Below, in pieces: positions 24,988 through 33,300 of a DNA stretch of 64,000 nucleotides; positions within the stretch are counted from its first letter, which is position 1; each line of letters starts with the position of its first letter. A model generated the notes under the pieces. The model was not told the DNA's origin. It saw only the letters and a program-made list of their open reading frames with translations, and ran no database searches. Origin of the DNA: Actinoplanes sichuanensis (lineage in GTDB: Bacteria > Actinomycetota > Actinomycetes > Mycobacteriales > Micromonosporaceae). A program made the translations under genes and the position numbers. The stretch is from contig NZ_AP028461.1 in the NCBI RefSeq assembly GCF_033097365.1, positions 6,634,001-6,698,000 on the forward strand. The letters run 5' to 3'.

Positions 24988-25530
24988 CAGGTGCTCGACG
25001 CGGGCGGCGATCGCCCGCAGGTGGGGACGGCGGGCGGCGCCGACCTTCGCGTTCCACGAGCAGGGGCCCTGGCGGTGCAGCATCTCCGCGTAGCGGGTCT
25101 CGGTGTCCACCCGGACGCCGGCCGGGCCGACCGTCTGATCGGCGTAGGTGAGCGCGTCGGCCATCAGGCTGCGCTCGTCCGGGAAGGCGGCCATCGGCCC
25201 GGCGAGACCGCGCGCCACGGCGACGAACCGGGCGCCGGAGTGGTACGCGACCAGGCCGGCGATCCGGGCCGGCCAACCCTCGGCGCTCAGGTGCACGGCA
25301 CCGTCGAGCGGGTGGAAACCGGTCAGCGCGATCGGCGCGGCGTAGCCGATGTCGTGCAACCACGCGGCCGCCACCAGGACGTCCGGATCGAGGTCGAGCC
25401 GGTCGGCGAGCTCCGCCGCACGCTCCGCCACCCCGGCGGTGTGCCTCCACCGGTTGCCGCTGTCGCCGATCAACGCCTCGGCGACGGAGCGCGCCAGATG
25501 GGCGCGGGTGGGAGCGAGAACAGCGGTCAT
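24967..25530 (-). CDS. HD-domain phosphohydrolase-like protein
   Basis: 187 residues. The HD metal motif is present: RWRHTAGVAERAAEL (first His), AAAWLHDIGYA (His-Asp) and further His residues in TGFHPLDGAVHL and AYHSGAR. The C-terminus, HRQGPCSWNAKVGAARRPH, is less conserved. Such small HD proteins act on nucleotides or phosphate esters; the substrate is unknown. ATG 25530 is the natural start. Confidence 0.85.
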   Translation of the reverse strand: MTAVLAPTRAHLARSVAEALIGDSGNRWRHTAGVAERAAELADRLDLDPDVLVAAAWLHDIGYAAPIALTGFHPLDGAVHLSAEGWPARIAGLVAYHSGARFVAVARGLAGPMAAFPDERSLMADALTYADQTVGPAGVRVDTETRYAEMLHRQGPCSWNAKVGAARRPHLRAIAARVEHLLAVQTR

Positions 25531-25595
25531 CGCCGGATGCTACGTCTCCGCAGGTTAACGGCGGATGGACGGACGATGACCGCTGATCGAAACAG

Positions 25596-25916
25596 TCAAC
25601 CGACGCGTAGCCGCTGGGACGGAACACCCGCCGCGGTGAGCTGTGCGGCGAGCGGGCCGCTGGGGTTGTCGACGAAGACGGCCACCTGATGGTCGTCGCC
25701 GAGGCCGCAGGCGGCGACGACGGAACCGAGATTGATCGGGTCGAGCTCACGGACGTACGCGAGATCGACTATCAGGCGCAACGGCCGCACCCGGCGAACC
25801 GTGTGCACCAGGAGCTGCCGGAGCTCCACCGCCTCGTCCGGACCGACCGAGCCGTGCGGCTGGATCACCACACTGCCGTCGGCGCTCGTGCTGACCTCGA
25901 GAACCGGGTCTCGCAT
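25596..25916 (-). CDS. STAS-domain protein lacking the phosphorylatable Ser
   Basis: 106 residues forming one STAS domain: VLEVSTSADGSVVIQPHGSVGPDEAVELRQLL (given in parts: SVVIQPHGSVGPDEA), LRLIVDLAYVRELDPINLGSVVAA, VAVFVDNPSGPLAAQL. In anti-sigma-factor antagonists the loop is D-S-S-G-L with a regulatory Ser; here it is DPINLGS, so kinase control is probably absent or altered. ATG 25916. A 193-base spacer with no clear feature separates it from the divergent DUF1906 gene, apart from a TTGACC near 26048. Confidence 0.8.
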   Translation of the reverse strand: MRDPVLEVSTSADGSVVIQPHGSVGPDEAVELRQLLVHTVRRVRPLRLIVDLAYVRELDPINLGSVVAACGLGDDHQVAVFVDNPSGPLAAQLTAAGVPSQRLRVG

Positions 25917-26109
25917 CGCACTTGCCTTTCGTTAACCGTGCGTTCAGGCGTCTGACCACCATAGGCGCGGCCTTATGTTCACCCGCCACAACGAGACATG
26001 GACATCAGGTGAACTGTCGACGTCCGGGCCGGGGCGGAGCCCGGCATTGACCGTCGGGACCCGGTCTGCTTACCTCTATGGGCCTTCCGTATCGATGAAG
26101 TAGGTTCCC

Positions 26110-27708
26110 ATGCTGCGAAAGTTCACCGCCGGCGTCGTCAGATACCGGAGGCGGCTACTCGCGGCAGTGGTCGTGACACTCTCGGTCGCCCCCTTGGCGC
26201 TGATCAACGGCAACGCGGGCGCCGCCGCCGCGCTCGCTCCGCAACCGGGCAACTTCACCGGGTACGGGTTCGACGCCTGTACCGCCCCGTCCAGCGACAC
26301 GATGGCGGCGTGGCTGAAGTCGTCGCCGTACCGGGCGGCGGGCATCTACTTCGGTGGCAACAACCGCGGCTGCACCCAGGCCAACCTGACCGCCGAGTGG
26401 GTCCGCGAGCAGGTGACCCGCGGTTGGCGGCTGATCCCGCTCTACGTCGGCCCGCAGGCCAGCTGCACCACGCTCACCAAGCGGAACCTGATCGACAACG
26501 CCAACGCGGCCGCGCAGGGCCGGGCCACCGCCGAGGACGCGGTACGCCAGGCCGCCGCGCTCGGGCTGTCGAAGGAGAGCGTGCTGATCTACGACATGGA
26601 GTCGTACGACAGCAAGAACATCGCCTGCCGCGACGGTGTGCTGACGTTCATGAACTCGTGGACCGCCCGCCTGCACGACTACGGCTACTTCTCCGGCTAC
26701 TACAGCAGCGCCGCCACCGGCATCGCCGACATGGTCGCGGTCTGGAACCGGCCGGGGTACGTGCGGCCCGACTACGTCGACTTCGCCCGCTGGGACCAGG
26801 TCGTCACGGTCACCGACAAGGCGATCCCGGCGAGCTACTGGACCCCGAAGCGGCGGATGAAGCAGTACCGCGGCGCCCACCAGGAGACCTGGGGCGGCGT
26901 GACGATCAACATCGACAACGACTACCTGGACTTCGCCCTGCTGCCGTCGGCGAAGCTGTCCGACTGGAACCGCAACGGCTGGTCGGACATCATGGCCCGG
27001 ACCACGTCGACCGGCAACCTGTTCGCCTACCCGGGCAACGGCACGTGGGTCTCCGAGGGCGGCCGCACCGCCGTCGGCGTCTACCCGTCGGCGAACGCGC
27101 TGCTGCGGATGGACCTCAACCGGGACGGCCTCACCGATCTGATCGTCCGCACCAAGGCCGGCGCGCTGTTCTTCTACCCCGGCCTGAGCACCGGGAAGTT
27201 CGGCGCCCGCAAGCAGCTGTCCAAGAACTTCAGCCACATGCGGGAGCTGACCGCGATCGGCGACTTCAACCGGGACGGCTACCCGGACATGCTCGCCGCG
27301 CAGACCAGCAACGGCAACGTCTACCTGTACCCGGGTGTGGCCGGCGCCAAGTTCGGCAAGCGGGTGGCCCTGGCCTACGGCGACTGGAACAACCGCAGCG
27401 AGTTCGCCGGGGTCGGCGACTTCAACCGGGACGGCTACCCGGACCTGCTGGTCAAACTGAACAGCACCGGCGCGCTCTACCTCTACCGGGGTAAGGCCGG
27501 CGGTTTCCAGGCGGCGCTGAAGATCGGCACCGCGACCGGGCTGCGCGACCTGCTCGGGGTGGGCGACTTCGACCGGGACGGATGGACCGACCTGGCCGCG
27601 ATCCAGACGTCGACCGGTCACCTGATGGTCTACCGCGGCAACGGCAAGGGCTTCGTGGCCGGGGTGCGGGTCAGTACCGGATACAAGGGCCGGTCACCCC
27701 TCTTCTGA
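26110..27708 (+). CDS. secreted DUF1906 (Rv2525c-like) hydrolase with FG-GAP/VCBS repeats
   Basis: 532 residues. Signal peptide about 1-42 with an Arg-rich start (RYRRRLLAAVVV), possibly Tat-like though no clear twin-Arg consensus. Residues about 50-275 form a DUF1906 glycoside-hydrolase-like TIM barrel: GYGFDACTAPSSDTM, IYFGGNNRGC, LIYDMESYD, YYSSAATGI, KQYRGAH and INIDNDYLDF. The C-terminal half has five FG-GAP-like repeats with Ca-binding pattern D-x-N-x-D-G (DWNRNGWSDI, DLNRDGLTDL, DFNRDGYPDM, DFNRDGYPDL, DFDRDGWTDL), probably a beta-propeller for binding. It likely acts on the cell wall or an external polysaccharide. Confidence 0.9.
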   Translation: MLRKFTAGVVRYRRRLLAAVVVTLSVAPLALINGNAGAAAALAPQPGNFTGYGFDACTAPSSDTMAAWLKSSPYRAAGIYFGGNNRGCTQANLTAEWVREQVTRGWRLIPLYVGPQASCTTLTKRNLIDNANAAAQGRATAEDAVRQAAALGLSKESVLIYDMESYDSKNIACRDGVLTFMNSWTARLHDYGYFSGYYSSAATGIADMVAVWNRPGYVRPDYVDFARWDQVVTVTDKAIPASYWTPKRRMKQYRGAHQETWGGVTINIDNDYLDFALLPSAKLSDWNRNGWSDIMARTTSTGNLFAYPGNGTWVSEGGRTAVGVYPSANALLRMDLNRDGLTDLIVRTKAGALFFYPGLSTGKFGARKQLSKNFSHMRELTAIGDFNRDGYPDMLAAQTSNGNVYLYPGVAGAKFGKRVALAYGDWNNRSEFAGVGDFNRDGYPDLLVKLNSTGALYLYRGKAGGFQAALKIGTATGLRDLLGVGDFDRDGWTDLAAIQTSTGHLMVYRGNGKGFVAGVRVSTGYKGRSPLF

Positions 27709-29325
27709 GGCGGCCCGGTCGGGCAGGGTGAACAGCACGGTGGTGCCGCCACCCGGGGTCTCGTCGACCCGGATGTCACCGCCGTGCCGTTCCACGATCC
27801 GCCAGCAGGTGGACAGCCCGATGCCGTGGCCACCGGCGGAGCCGTTGCCGAGTCGGGTGAACATCTCGAACACCCGCCGCCGCTGCTCCGGCGGGATGCC
27901 GAGCCCGTTGTCGGCGACCGCGACGGTCCATCCGCCCGGGCCGTGTTCGGCGGTGACGGTGACCCGGCAGTCCCGGGACGGATCGCGGTACTTGATCGCG
28001 TTGCCGATCAGGTTCTGCAGCAGCTGCCGGACCAGCACCGGGTCACCGTCGACCAGCGGCAGTGGTCCGGGTGCCTCGACGGTGGCCCCGGCGGCTCCGG
28101 CCGCCGGGCGCAGGTCGGTGCGGACCTGTTCGAACAGTTCGGCCAGGTCGGCGGTGGCCCGGCGCACCGGGGCGCTGCCGGCCTGGGCGTAGCCGAGCAG
28201 CGACCCGATCAGATCGCGCATCCGGGTGACCGCCCGCGACGCCGCGTCCGCCCACTGTTTGGGGCGGCCCTCCACCTCGTCGCCGATCAGCTCCAGGTAA
28301 CCGCCGACCGAGGTCAGGGGTGCGACCAGGTCATGGCTGACCGCCCCGGCGAAGTTGCTCAGGTCGGCGTTCGACCGGCGCAGCTCGGCGTTGGCGCCGG
28401 CCAGCTCGCGACGGGCCTCCTCGATCGCCCGCTGCTGGGCGCGGGCGCTGGTCACGTCGTTCATCGCGACGACCGCGCCCTGAGGGACGCCGCCCGGCCC
28501 GATCAGTGCCCGGCCACTGACGCTGACCTGCAGCGACTCGCCATCGGGCCGCTTGATGATCATCTCGGCGTCCTTGACGCCGCCGTCGCGCAGGGCCCGG
28601 CACAACGGCTCCCGGTCCGGCCGCAACGGGGTGTGCCCGTCGGTCTCCAGCAGCTGATACCGGCCGGGGAGATCGTCCATCCCGTGCCACTCGCGCGCGG
28701 CCCGGTTGAACAGGGTCAGCCGCCCGGTCTGGTCGGCCGCCACCACCGCCACGTCGATCGTCTCCAGCAGCGTGTCGGTCCACCGCTGCCGCTCCTCGGC
28801 CAGCGCGGCCAGCTCGGCGTTGATCCGGGCCTGCCGCCGCCGCTCGAACAGGGCCAGGATGATCTGGGCCAGGTCCTTGAGCCGCTCGATCTGCCCGCCG
28901 TCCAGCAGACCCGGCTCGGTGTCGAAGACACACAGCGACCCGAGCGCGTGCCCCTCCGGCGTGACCAGCGGAAACGACGCGTAGAACCGGACACCGGCCA
29001 GCACCCCGGTGACCCAGGGGTTGTGCATGAAGACCGGGTCGGTGCTGGCGTCCGGGACGTGGGTGTACTGGCCGGACTCGAACCGGACGGCACACATCGA
29101 GTCGGACCGCTCCGAGTCACCACCCTCGAAACCGACCGTGGTGAGCTGGCACTGGCGGTTCTCGTCGATCAGGTTGAGGGTGGCGTGCGGCACCCGGGCC
29201 ACGGTCGCCGCGACCCGCACGACCGCCTCCAGCTCGTCGCCGGCCGGCGAATCGAGCAGGCGGTACTCGTGCAGCGCGGCGAGCCGCAGGCGTTCCCGTT
29301 CCGGAAGCCGTTCAGCCAGGTCCAC
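27694..29325 (-). CDS. GAF-PAS sensor histidine kinase (complete)
   Basis: About 543 residues. Order: N-terminal linker RLAALHEYRLLDSP, GAF domain (ATLNLIDENRQCQLTTVGFE, DSMCAVRF, LGSLCVFD), PAS domain, coiled linker, HisKA with the phospho-acceptor His in GAVSHDLVAPLTSVGGYL, and HATPase with N-box LLQNLIGNAIKY, G1 ADNGLGIPP and G2 GGHGIGLSTC. No membrane helices, so it is cytosolic. GTG 29325 is chosen since the upstream gene ends at 29345; GTG 29388 is an alternative that would overlap it. The closest paralog is the next gene upstream. Its response regulator is not adjacent. 3' end overlaps the converging DUF1906 gene. Confidence 0.9.
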   Translation of the reverse strand: MDLAERLPERERLRLAALHEYRLLDSPAGDELEAVVRVAATVARVPHATLNLIDENRQCQLTTVGFEGGDSERSDSMCAVRFESGQYTHVPDASTDPVFMHNPWVTGVLAGVRFYASFPLVTPEGHALGSLCVFDTEPGLLDGGQIERLKDLAQIILALFERRRQARINAELAALAEERQRWTDTLLETIDVAVVAADQTGRLTLFNRAAREWHGMDDLPGRYQLLETDGHTPLRPDREPLCRALRDGGVKDAEMIIKRPDGESLQVSVSGRALIGPGGVPQGAVVAMNDVTSARAQQRAIEEARRELAGANAELRRSNADLSNFAGAVSHDLVAPLTSVGGYLELIGDEVEGRPKQWADAASRAVTRMRDLIGSLLGYAQAGSAPVRRATADLAELFEQVRTDLRPAAGAAGATVEAPGPLPLVDGDPVLVRQLLQNLIGNAIKYRDPSRDCRVTVTAEHGPGGWTVAVADNGLGIPPEQRRRVFEMFTRLGNGSAGGHGIGLSTCWRIVERHGGDIRVDETPGGGTTVLFTLPDRAASEEG

Positions 29326-29344
29326 CTCAGTCCGATCGGCACCA

Positions 29345-30559
29345 CTACCGGTGATCTGACTCTTTCTCCGGCAGCCGCACCGGGGCACTGCCGGCCCGGG
29401 CGTAGTCGAGCAGGGCGTCGATCAGGTCCCGCATCCGGACCACCGCCTGCGCCGCCGACGTGACCCACTCGGCCACCCGCGGGTCGGCCGGCGGATCGTC
29501 CGGATCGGCGAGCAACTCGAGATAGCCACCGACCGAGGCCAGCGGTGCGACCAGGTCGTGACTGACCGCCCCGGCGAAGTTGGTGAGGTCGGCGTTGGAG
29601 CGGCGCAGCTCGGCGTTGGCCGTGGCCAGCCGCTCGTGGGCCTCCTCGAGGATCCGTCGCCGGGCGTGTTCCGCGGTGACGTCGTGCAGAGCGAGGACGG
29701 CACCGTTCACCGTGCCGTCGGCGGTCCGCAGCGGGGACGCGTTGGCCAGCACCGACCGCGGTTCCCGGCCCGGCACCCGGATCAGGATCTCCCGGCCCTG
29801 GACCGACCGGCCGTCGCGCATCGCCACGGCCAGTGGCACCTGATCGTCCGGGATCAGGGTGCGGCCGTCCGGCTCGTACAGCCGGTAGCGGGACGCCGAC
29901 CCGGCCGGTCCGGCCGCCAGATCGGTGTCCGGGTGCAGGTTCTGGGCGGCTCGGTTGATCAGGGTGACCGCGCCGGTCGTGTTGATCGCGATGACCGCCT
30001 CGTCGATGCTGTCCAGCACCGTCCGGGTCCACTGTTCCCGGGCCTGGATGGTCTCCTTGAGCCCGGCCGACGTCCGGGCGAGCCGACGCCGCTCGAAGAA
30101 CGCGACCACGATGCCGGCCAGATCGGTCAGCCGGTCGATCTGCTCCGGCGACAGCCGCCGCGGCCGATCGTCGAAGACGCACAACGTGCCCATCACGTGC
30201 CCGCCCGGGCTGATCAGCGGCGCGGACGCGTAGAACACGATCCGCCCCAGCCGCCCGGTCACCCACGGGTTGTTCCGGTAGTCCGGTTCCTCCCGGGCGT
30301 CGGGCAGGTGCACGAAGACCCCGCGGTCCAGGCGCACCGCGCACATCGAGTCCTCGCGGTCGCAGTGCCGCCCGGCGAACCCGACCGTGGTCAACTGGTA
30401 CTGCCGCCGGTCGTCGAGCAGGTTCAGCGTCGCCGTCGGCACACCGGCGACGGTCGCGGCCACCCGGACCACGGCCTCCAGCTCAGCGGCGGGCGGGGTG
30501 TCGAGGAGGTGATATTCGCGCAGGACCGCGACGCGTCGCCGCTCCCGTTCGCTCCCCAC
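29345..30559 (-). CDS. GAF-PAS-HisKA protein lacking the ATPase domain
   Basis: 404 residues, paralogous along its whole length to the downstream kinase: the same YHLLDTP linker, GAF (ATLNLLDDRRQYQLTTVGFAG), PAS and HisKA (GAVSHDLVAPLASVGGYLEL). It ends at DYARAGSAPVRLPEKESDHR, exactly where the partner continues after GYAQAGSAPVR into its ATPase domain. It therefore cannot autophosphorylate by itself but keeps the acceptor His and dimerisation helices. It may be phosphorylated in trans by the complete neighbour, or be a decaying copy. Start GTG 30559 after GGGGAG. Confidence 0.85.
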   Translation of the reverse strand: MGSERERRRVAVLREYHLLDTPPAAELEAVVRVAATVAGVPTATLNLLDDRRQYQLTTVGFAGRHCDREDSMCAVRLDRGVFVHLPDAREEPDYRNNPWVTGRLGRIVFYASAPLISPGGHVMGTLCVFDDRPRRLSPEQIDRLTDLAGIVVAFFERRRLARTSAGLKETIQAREQWTRTVLDSIDEAVIAINTTGAVTLINRAAQNLHPDTDLAAGPAGSASRYRLYEPDGRTLIPDDQVPLAVAMRDGRSVQGREILIRVPGREPRSVLANASPLRTADGTVNGAVLALHDVTAEHARRRILEEAHERLATANAELRRSNADLTNFAGAVSHDLVAPLASVGGYLELLADPDDPPADPRVAEWVTSAAQAVVRMRDLIDALLDYARAGSAPVRLPEKESDHR

Positions 30560-30606
30560 CTGCTCCCCATCGGCAACCGGAGGCCGGATCTGACGATCCC
30601 GCCGGG

Positions 30607-30867
30607 TCAGAACCAGCGGCGCCGGTAGTGGCCGTGGTGGCGGTAGTGCCCGTGGTGCCGGTAGTGGCCGTGATGCCCGTACGCCCCGGGGTGACCGTAG
30701 GCACCCGGGTGGTGGTAGCCGTGGCCGCCCGGGTGGTAGCCGTGGCCGTACAGCTTGCGGTTGACCTCACGCAGCATGCCGTCGGCGATCGGGTTGTGGC
30801 CCTTGTGGGACATCCGCTGAAGTTTCGACGCGACCATCGAGAGCACGAACCGTTTGACGAAGCCCAC
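30607..30867 (-). CDS. small His/Tyr/Gly-rich repeat protein
   Basis: 86 residues. The N-terminal 40 residues form a basic helix (KRFVLSMVASKLQRMSHKGHNPIADGMLREV is split here: FVLSMVASKLQRM, NPIADGMLREVN). The C-terminal half is a low-complexity GYHHPGAYGH and HGHYRHHGHYR repeat array rich in His, likely able to bind metal ions. Start GTG 30867 with GAGGAG 7 bases upstream. No family recognised. Confidence 0.65.
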   Translation of the reverse strand: MGFVKRFVLSMVASKLQRMSHKGHNPIADGMLREVNRKLYGHGYHPGGHGYHHPGAYGHPGAYGHHGHYRHHGHYRHHGHYRRRWF

Positions 30868-31060
30868 CGAACGTCTCCTCGTTCTGCCCGGCCCACGATC
30901 CGCGAGCCGTCCGGATTCCAGGGTAGGGCGCCAGTTCCACCCCTGACCTGTACGTTCGCTGTCGGTTTCCGGTGAGCCGACCGTTCACCCGTCCGGTATC
31001 CCCCCGCGCCCCGCCCTCCCGTCCGGTCCGGTGGCGGCGGGCGTCCGGCAGAATGCGCCG

Positions 31061-31501
31061 ATGAGTGTGATCACCTACTTCCGGCGGAGCGGGGCGGAGG
31101 CCGTCGCCGAGCTGAGGCGGCTGCTCGGCGAGGACGTCGGTAAGGCCCTGGAGTTCGCGGACGGGCAGCCCGGCACCCATACCGACAAGGCCTGGGCCGG
31201 GCTGCACTTCCTGCTGCTCGACCTGGACCCGCCGGTGGACGTGTTCGAGCCCGGTGAGCCGTTCCTGATTCTCAGCGCCGAACAGGTCGAGGCCGCGGCC
31301 GCGTTCTTCGGGGCGACCCCGTTCACGGCGGCGGCCGCCGGATACGACCGGGCGCTGATGGAGTCGATCGGCGTCTACCCGGCGGATCTGTGGGAGGCCG
31401 ACTGGGCGTTGTCCTACCTGGAGGACGCCTACGTCCGTGTGGTCGCGCTGTTCCGCGACGCGGCGGCCGCCGGCGATCAGGTGGTCGCCTGGCGCGCCTG
31501 A
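31061..31501 (+). CDS. DUF1877 family protein
   Basis: 146 residues: N-terminal ITYFRRSGAEAVAELRRLL, KAWAGLHFLLLDLDPP (the family signature K-x-W-x-x-L-H), EPGEPFLILSAEQVEAAAAFF, GVYPADLWEADWALSYLEDAYV and a C-terminal helix. Function unknown; members are scattered through bacteria. The preceding 30868-31060 spacer shows no clear control element. Confidence 0.85.
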   Translation: MSVITYFRRSGAEAVAELRRLLGEDVGKALEFADGQPGTHTDKAWAGLHFLLLDLDPPVDVFEPGEPFLILSAEQVEAAAAFFGATPFTAAAAGYDRALMESIGVYPADLWEADWALSYLEDAYVRVVALFRDAAAAGDQVVAWRA

Positions 31502-31510
31502 CCGGCGCGG

Positions 31511-31858
31511 TCAGCTGCGGTCGAGCTGTTCCTCCAGGTGGAAGACCTGGTCGAGGACCAGCATGCCCTCGTCCGGGCGGGACTCGCCGAGGGTGGGGAA
31601 GAACTCGGCCATCGCGGCCTGCCAGCGGGCGTTGACCTCGGTGCGGGCCATCGCCTCCTGGGCGGCGGCGAAGTCGTCGGTCTGCAGTGTGCCGACGAGC
31701 AGGCCGTCCGGCCGCAGGAAGAGGCGGTAGTCACGCCAGCCGGTCTCGTGCAGTGCCCGGAGCATGTCCGGCCAGACGGCGGCGTGCGCCTCCCGGTAGG
31801 CGTCCAGCTTCGTCGGGTCGACCTGCAGGGTGAAGCACACGTACGTCATGGCGGCCAT
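31511..31858 (-). CDS. rhaM: L-rhamnose mutarotase
   Basis: 115 residues, a dimeric alpha/beta-barrel fold. It interconverts alpha- and beta-L-rhamnose. Family motifs: YVCFTLQVDPTKLDAYREAHAAVWPD in two parts (CFTLQVDPTKLDAY, REAHAAVWPDML), GWRDYRLFLRPDGLLVGTL, and the end MLVLDQVFHLE. ATG 31858 with GAGG 7 bases upstream; ATG 31849 is possible. A LacI-operator-like sequence lies 14 bases upstream. No rhamnose isomerase or kinase gene is in the window. Confidence 0.9.
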   Translation of the reverse strand: MAAMTYVCFTLQVDPTKLDAYREAHAAVWPDMLRALHETGWRDYRLFLRPDGLLVGTLQTDDFAAAQEAMARTEVNARWQAAMAEFFPTLGESRPDEGMLVLDQVFHLEEQLDRS

Positions 31859-31871
31859 CCTGCCGCCTCGA

Positions 31872-31885
31872 CCGTAACGTTTCAA
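31872..31885. promoter_or_regulatory. LacI-operator-like site before rhamnose mutarotase
   Basis: Minus-strand TTGAAACGTTACGG shares its left half and centre with the perfect LacI palindrome at 6643 (TTGAAACATTTCAA). It lies 14-27 bases upstream of the mutarotase start. Confidence 0.45.
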
Positions 31886-31924
31886 TCCATCCGGACGCGT
31901 TCCTCGACCGACCTTGGCCCGTGC

Positions 31925-31943
31925 TAATTTATGTCGCATGCGA
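31925..31943 (+). promoter_or_regulatory. -10 element and palindrome at a leaderless start
   Basis: TAATTT (31925-31930) fits a -10 element 8 bases before the hydrolase ATG, leaving almost no leader. Perfect palindrome TCGCATGCGA (31934-31943) spans the ATG and could bind the MarR protein encoded downstream. Confidence 0.5.
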
Positions 31944-32813
31944 AATACTTTGGTCGACGTGGGCGGGCTGGTCGGGACGCTGTTCGAGCCGGACCAGGAG
32001 CCGGTCGCGGTGCTCGTGGTGCATCCGGCGACGGCGACGCCGGCCGGGTTCTATGCCGCGTTCGCGACGTTCCTCGCCGAGAACCGGATCGCCGCGGTCA
32101 CCTACGACTACCGGGGCACCGGGCGGTCCGGGTCGCCACGGGACCACCGGGACGTCGGTATGCGGGACTGGATCGAGCAGGACGTGCCGGCGATGACCAC
32201 GTGGGCGGCCGCACGGTTCCCGGGGTTGCCGCAGCTCGCGGTCGGGCACAGCGTGGGCGGGCATGCCCTCGCGCTCGGGCGCGGCGGGTCCGGGCCCGCG
32301 GCGTTCGCGCTGGTGGCCTCGCATGTGGCGTCGATCGGCGCCATTCCGGACCGGGTGGAGCGGTTCCGCGTACGCCTCGTGCTGTCCTTGATCGGGCCGG
32401 CCCTGGCCGGTCTTCTCGGATATGTCCCGGCGCGCCGTCTGGGTCTGGGCGAGGACATCTCGGTGGCCGCCGTGCGGCAGTGGGCCGGCTGGGGCGCGCT
32501 GCCGAACTATCTGTTCGACGATCCGGTGATGCGCGGCGCGGAGCGGGCCGCCGCGGTCACCCAGCCGGTGCTGGTGATCGGGTTGAGCGACGACCCGTGG
32601 GCGACGCCGCGGCAGGTCGACGAGTTGGCCGCCCGGCTGCCGAACGCGCAGGTGGAGCGGCGCACCCACACCCCGGCCGAGGCGGGCGTGCCGCGGATCG
32701 GCCACCATGGGTTCATGCGACGTTCCGCCCGTGACACCCTCTGGCCCGAGCTGCTGACCTGGCTGCAGAAGCGGATCGCCGACACTCCCGGGAGAGACGA
32801 CACGGCTCGATGA
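31938..32813 (+). CDS. alpha/beta hydrolase (serine hydrolase)
   Basis: About 291 residues. Nucleophile elbow GHSVGG with catalytic Ser; DYRGTGRSGSPRD near the oxyanion region; catalytic Asp probably in GLSDDPWATP; His in the final RIGHHGFMRR. It resembles uncharacterised KANL3/Tex30-like or COG4757 hydrolases. ATG 31938 is chosen from the homologous start and the -10 element just upstream. The stop overlaps the MarR gene (ATGA), suggesting substrate-dependent control. Confidence 0.85.
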   Translation: MRNTLVDVGGLVGTLFEPDQEPVAVLVVHPATATPAGFYAAFATFLAENRIAAVTYDYRGTGRSGSPRDHRDVGMRDWIEQDVPAMTTWAAARFPGLPQLAVGHSVGGHALALGRGGSGPAAFALVASHVASIGAIPDRVERFRVRLVLSLIGPALAGLLGYVPARRLGLGEDISVAAVRQWAGWGALPNYLFDDPVMRGAERAAAVTQPVLVIGLSDDPWATPRQVDELAARLPNAQVERRTHTPAEAGVPRIGHHGFMRRSARDTLWPELLTWLQKRIADTPGRDDTAR

Positions 32814-33226
32814 GCGGCCACCGCCTCGTCTTCCAGATGATGATCGCCGAGCGTTCGGTCCGGCGGTGGATCGACGCGCGCTCCGGCGACAGCGGTCTCG
32901 GCGCGGCCGGGGCGGGTGTGCTGTTCCATCTGGCGGCGCACGACAACGCGCTGGTAGGTGACGTGAGCGCGGCCCTGTGCGCGTCGCCGTCCGGGATCAG
33001 TGGGCTGGTCAGCCGCCTGGAGAAGGGCGGTTTTCTGGTGAAGACGCCGGATTCGGCCGACGCCCGGGCGGTGCGGCTCGCCCTGACCCCGGCCGGCCGG
33101 GAGGCGGTCGCCGCGGCCAAGGAGGTGGTCCGGGAGCTGAACGCGGAGATCTCCGACGGCTTCACCGACGCCGAGTTGGACGTGGTGGCGCGCTGGCTGG
33201 GACAAATCACACAGCGCTTGACCTGA
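32810..33226 (+). CDS. MarR family transcriptional regulator
   Basis: 138 residues. Winged HTH: VLFHLAAHDNALVGDVSAAL, then SPSGISGLVSRLEKGGFLVKT, with the wing SADARAVRLALTPAGREAV typical of MarR. Translationally coupled to the hydrolase gene, so it probably autoregulates this pair through the palindrome at 31934. Confidence 0.9.
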   Translation: MSGHRLVFQMMIAERSVRRWIDARSGDSGLGAAGAGVLFHLAAHDNALVGDVSAALCASPSGISGLVSRLEKGGFLVKTPDSADARAVRLALTPAGREAVAAAKEVVRELNAEISDGFTDAELDVVARWLGQITQRLT

Positions 33227-33300
33227 TCGCCGGTACTTCCGCTGGAACCGTGGGCATACCAGAGTGGTTGGCGGGTGCCCCCAAGGGTGAGGAAGTACTG

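Noticed and set aside
32977..33300. N-terminal extension of the NADH dehydrogenase frame
   Set aside because: It overlaps the MarR gene in another frame, and the FAD-binding start motif begins right after ATG 33301.
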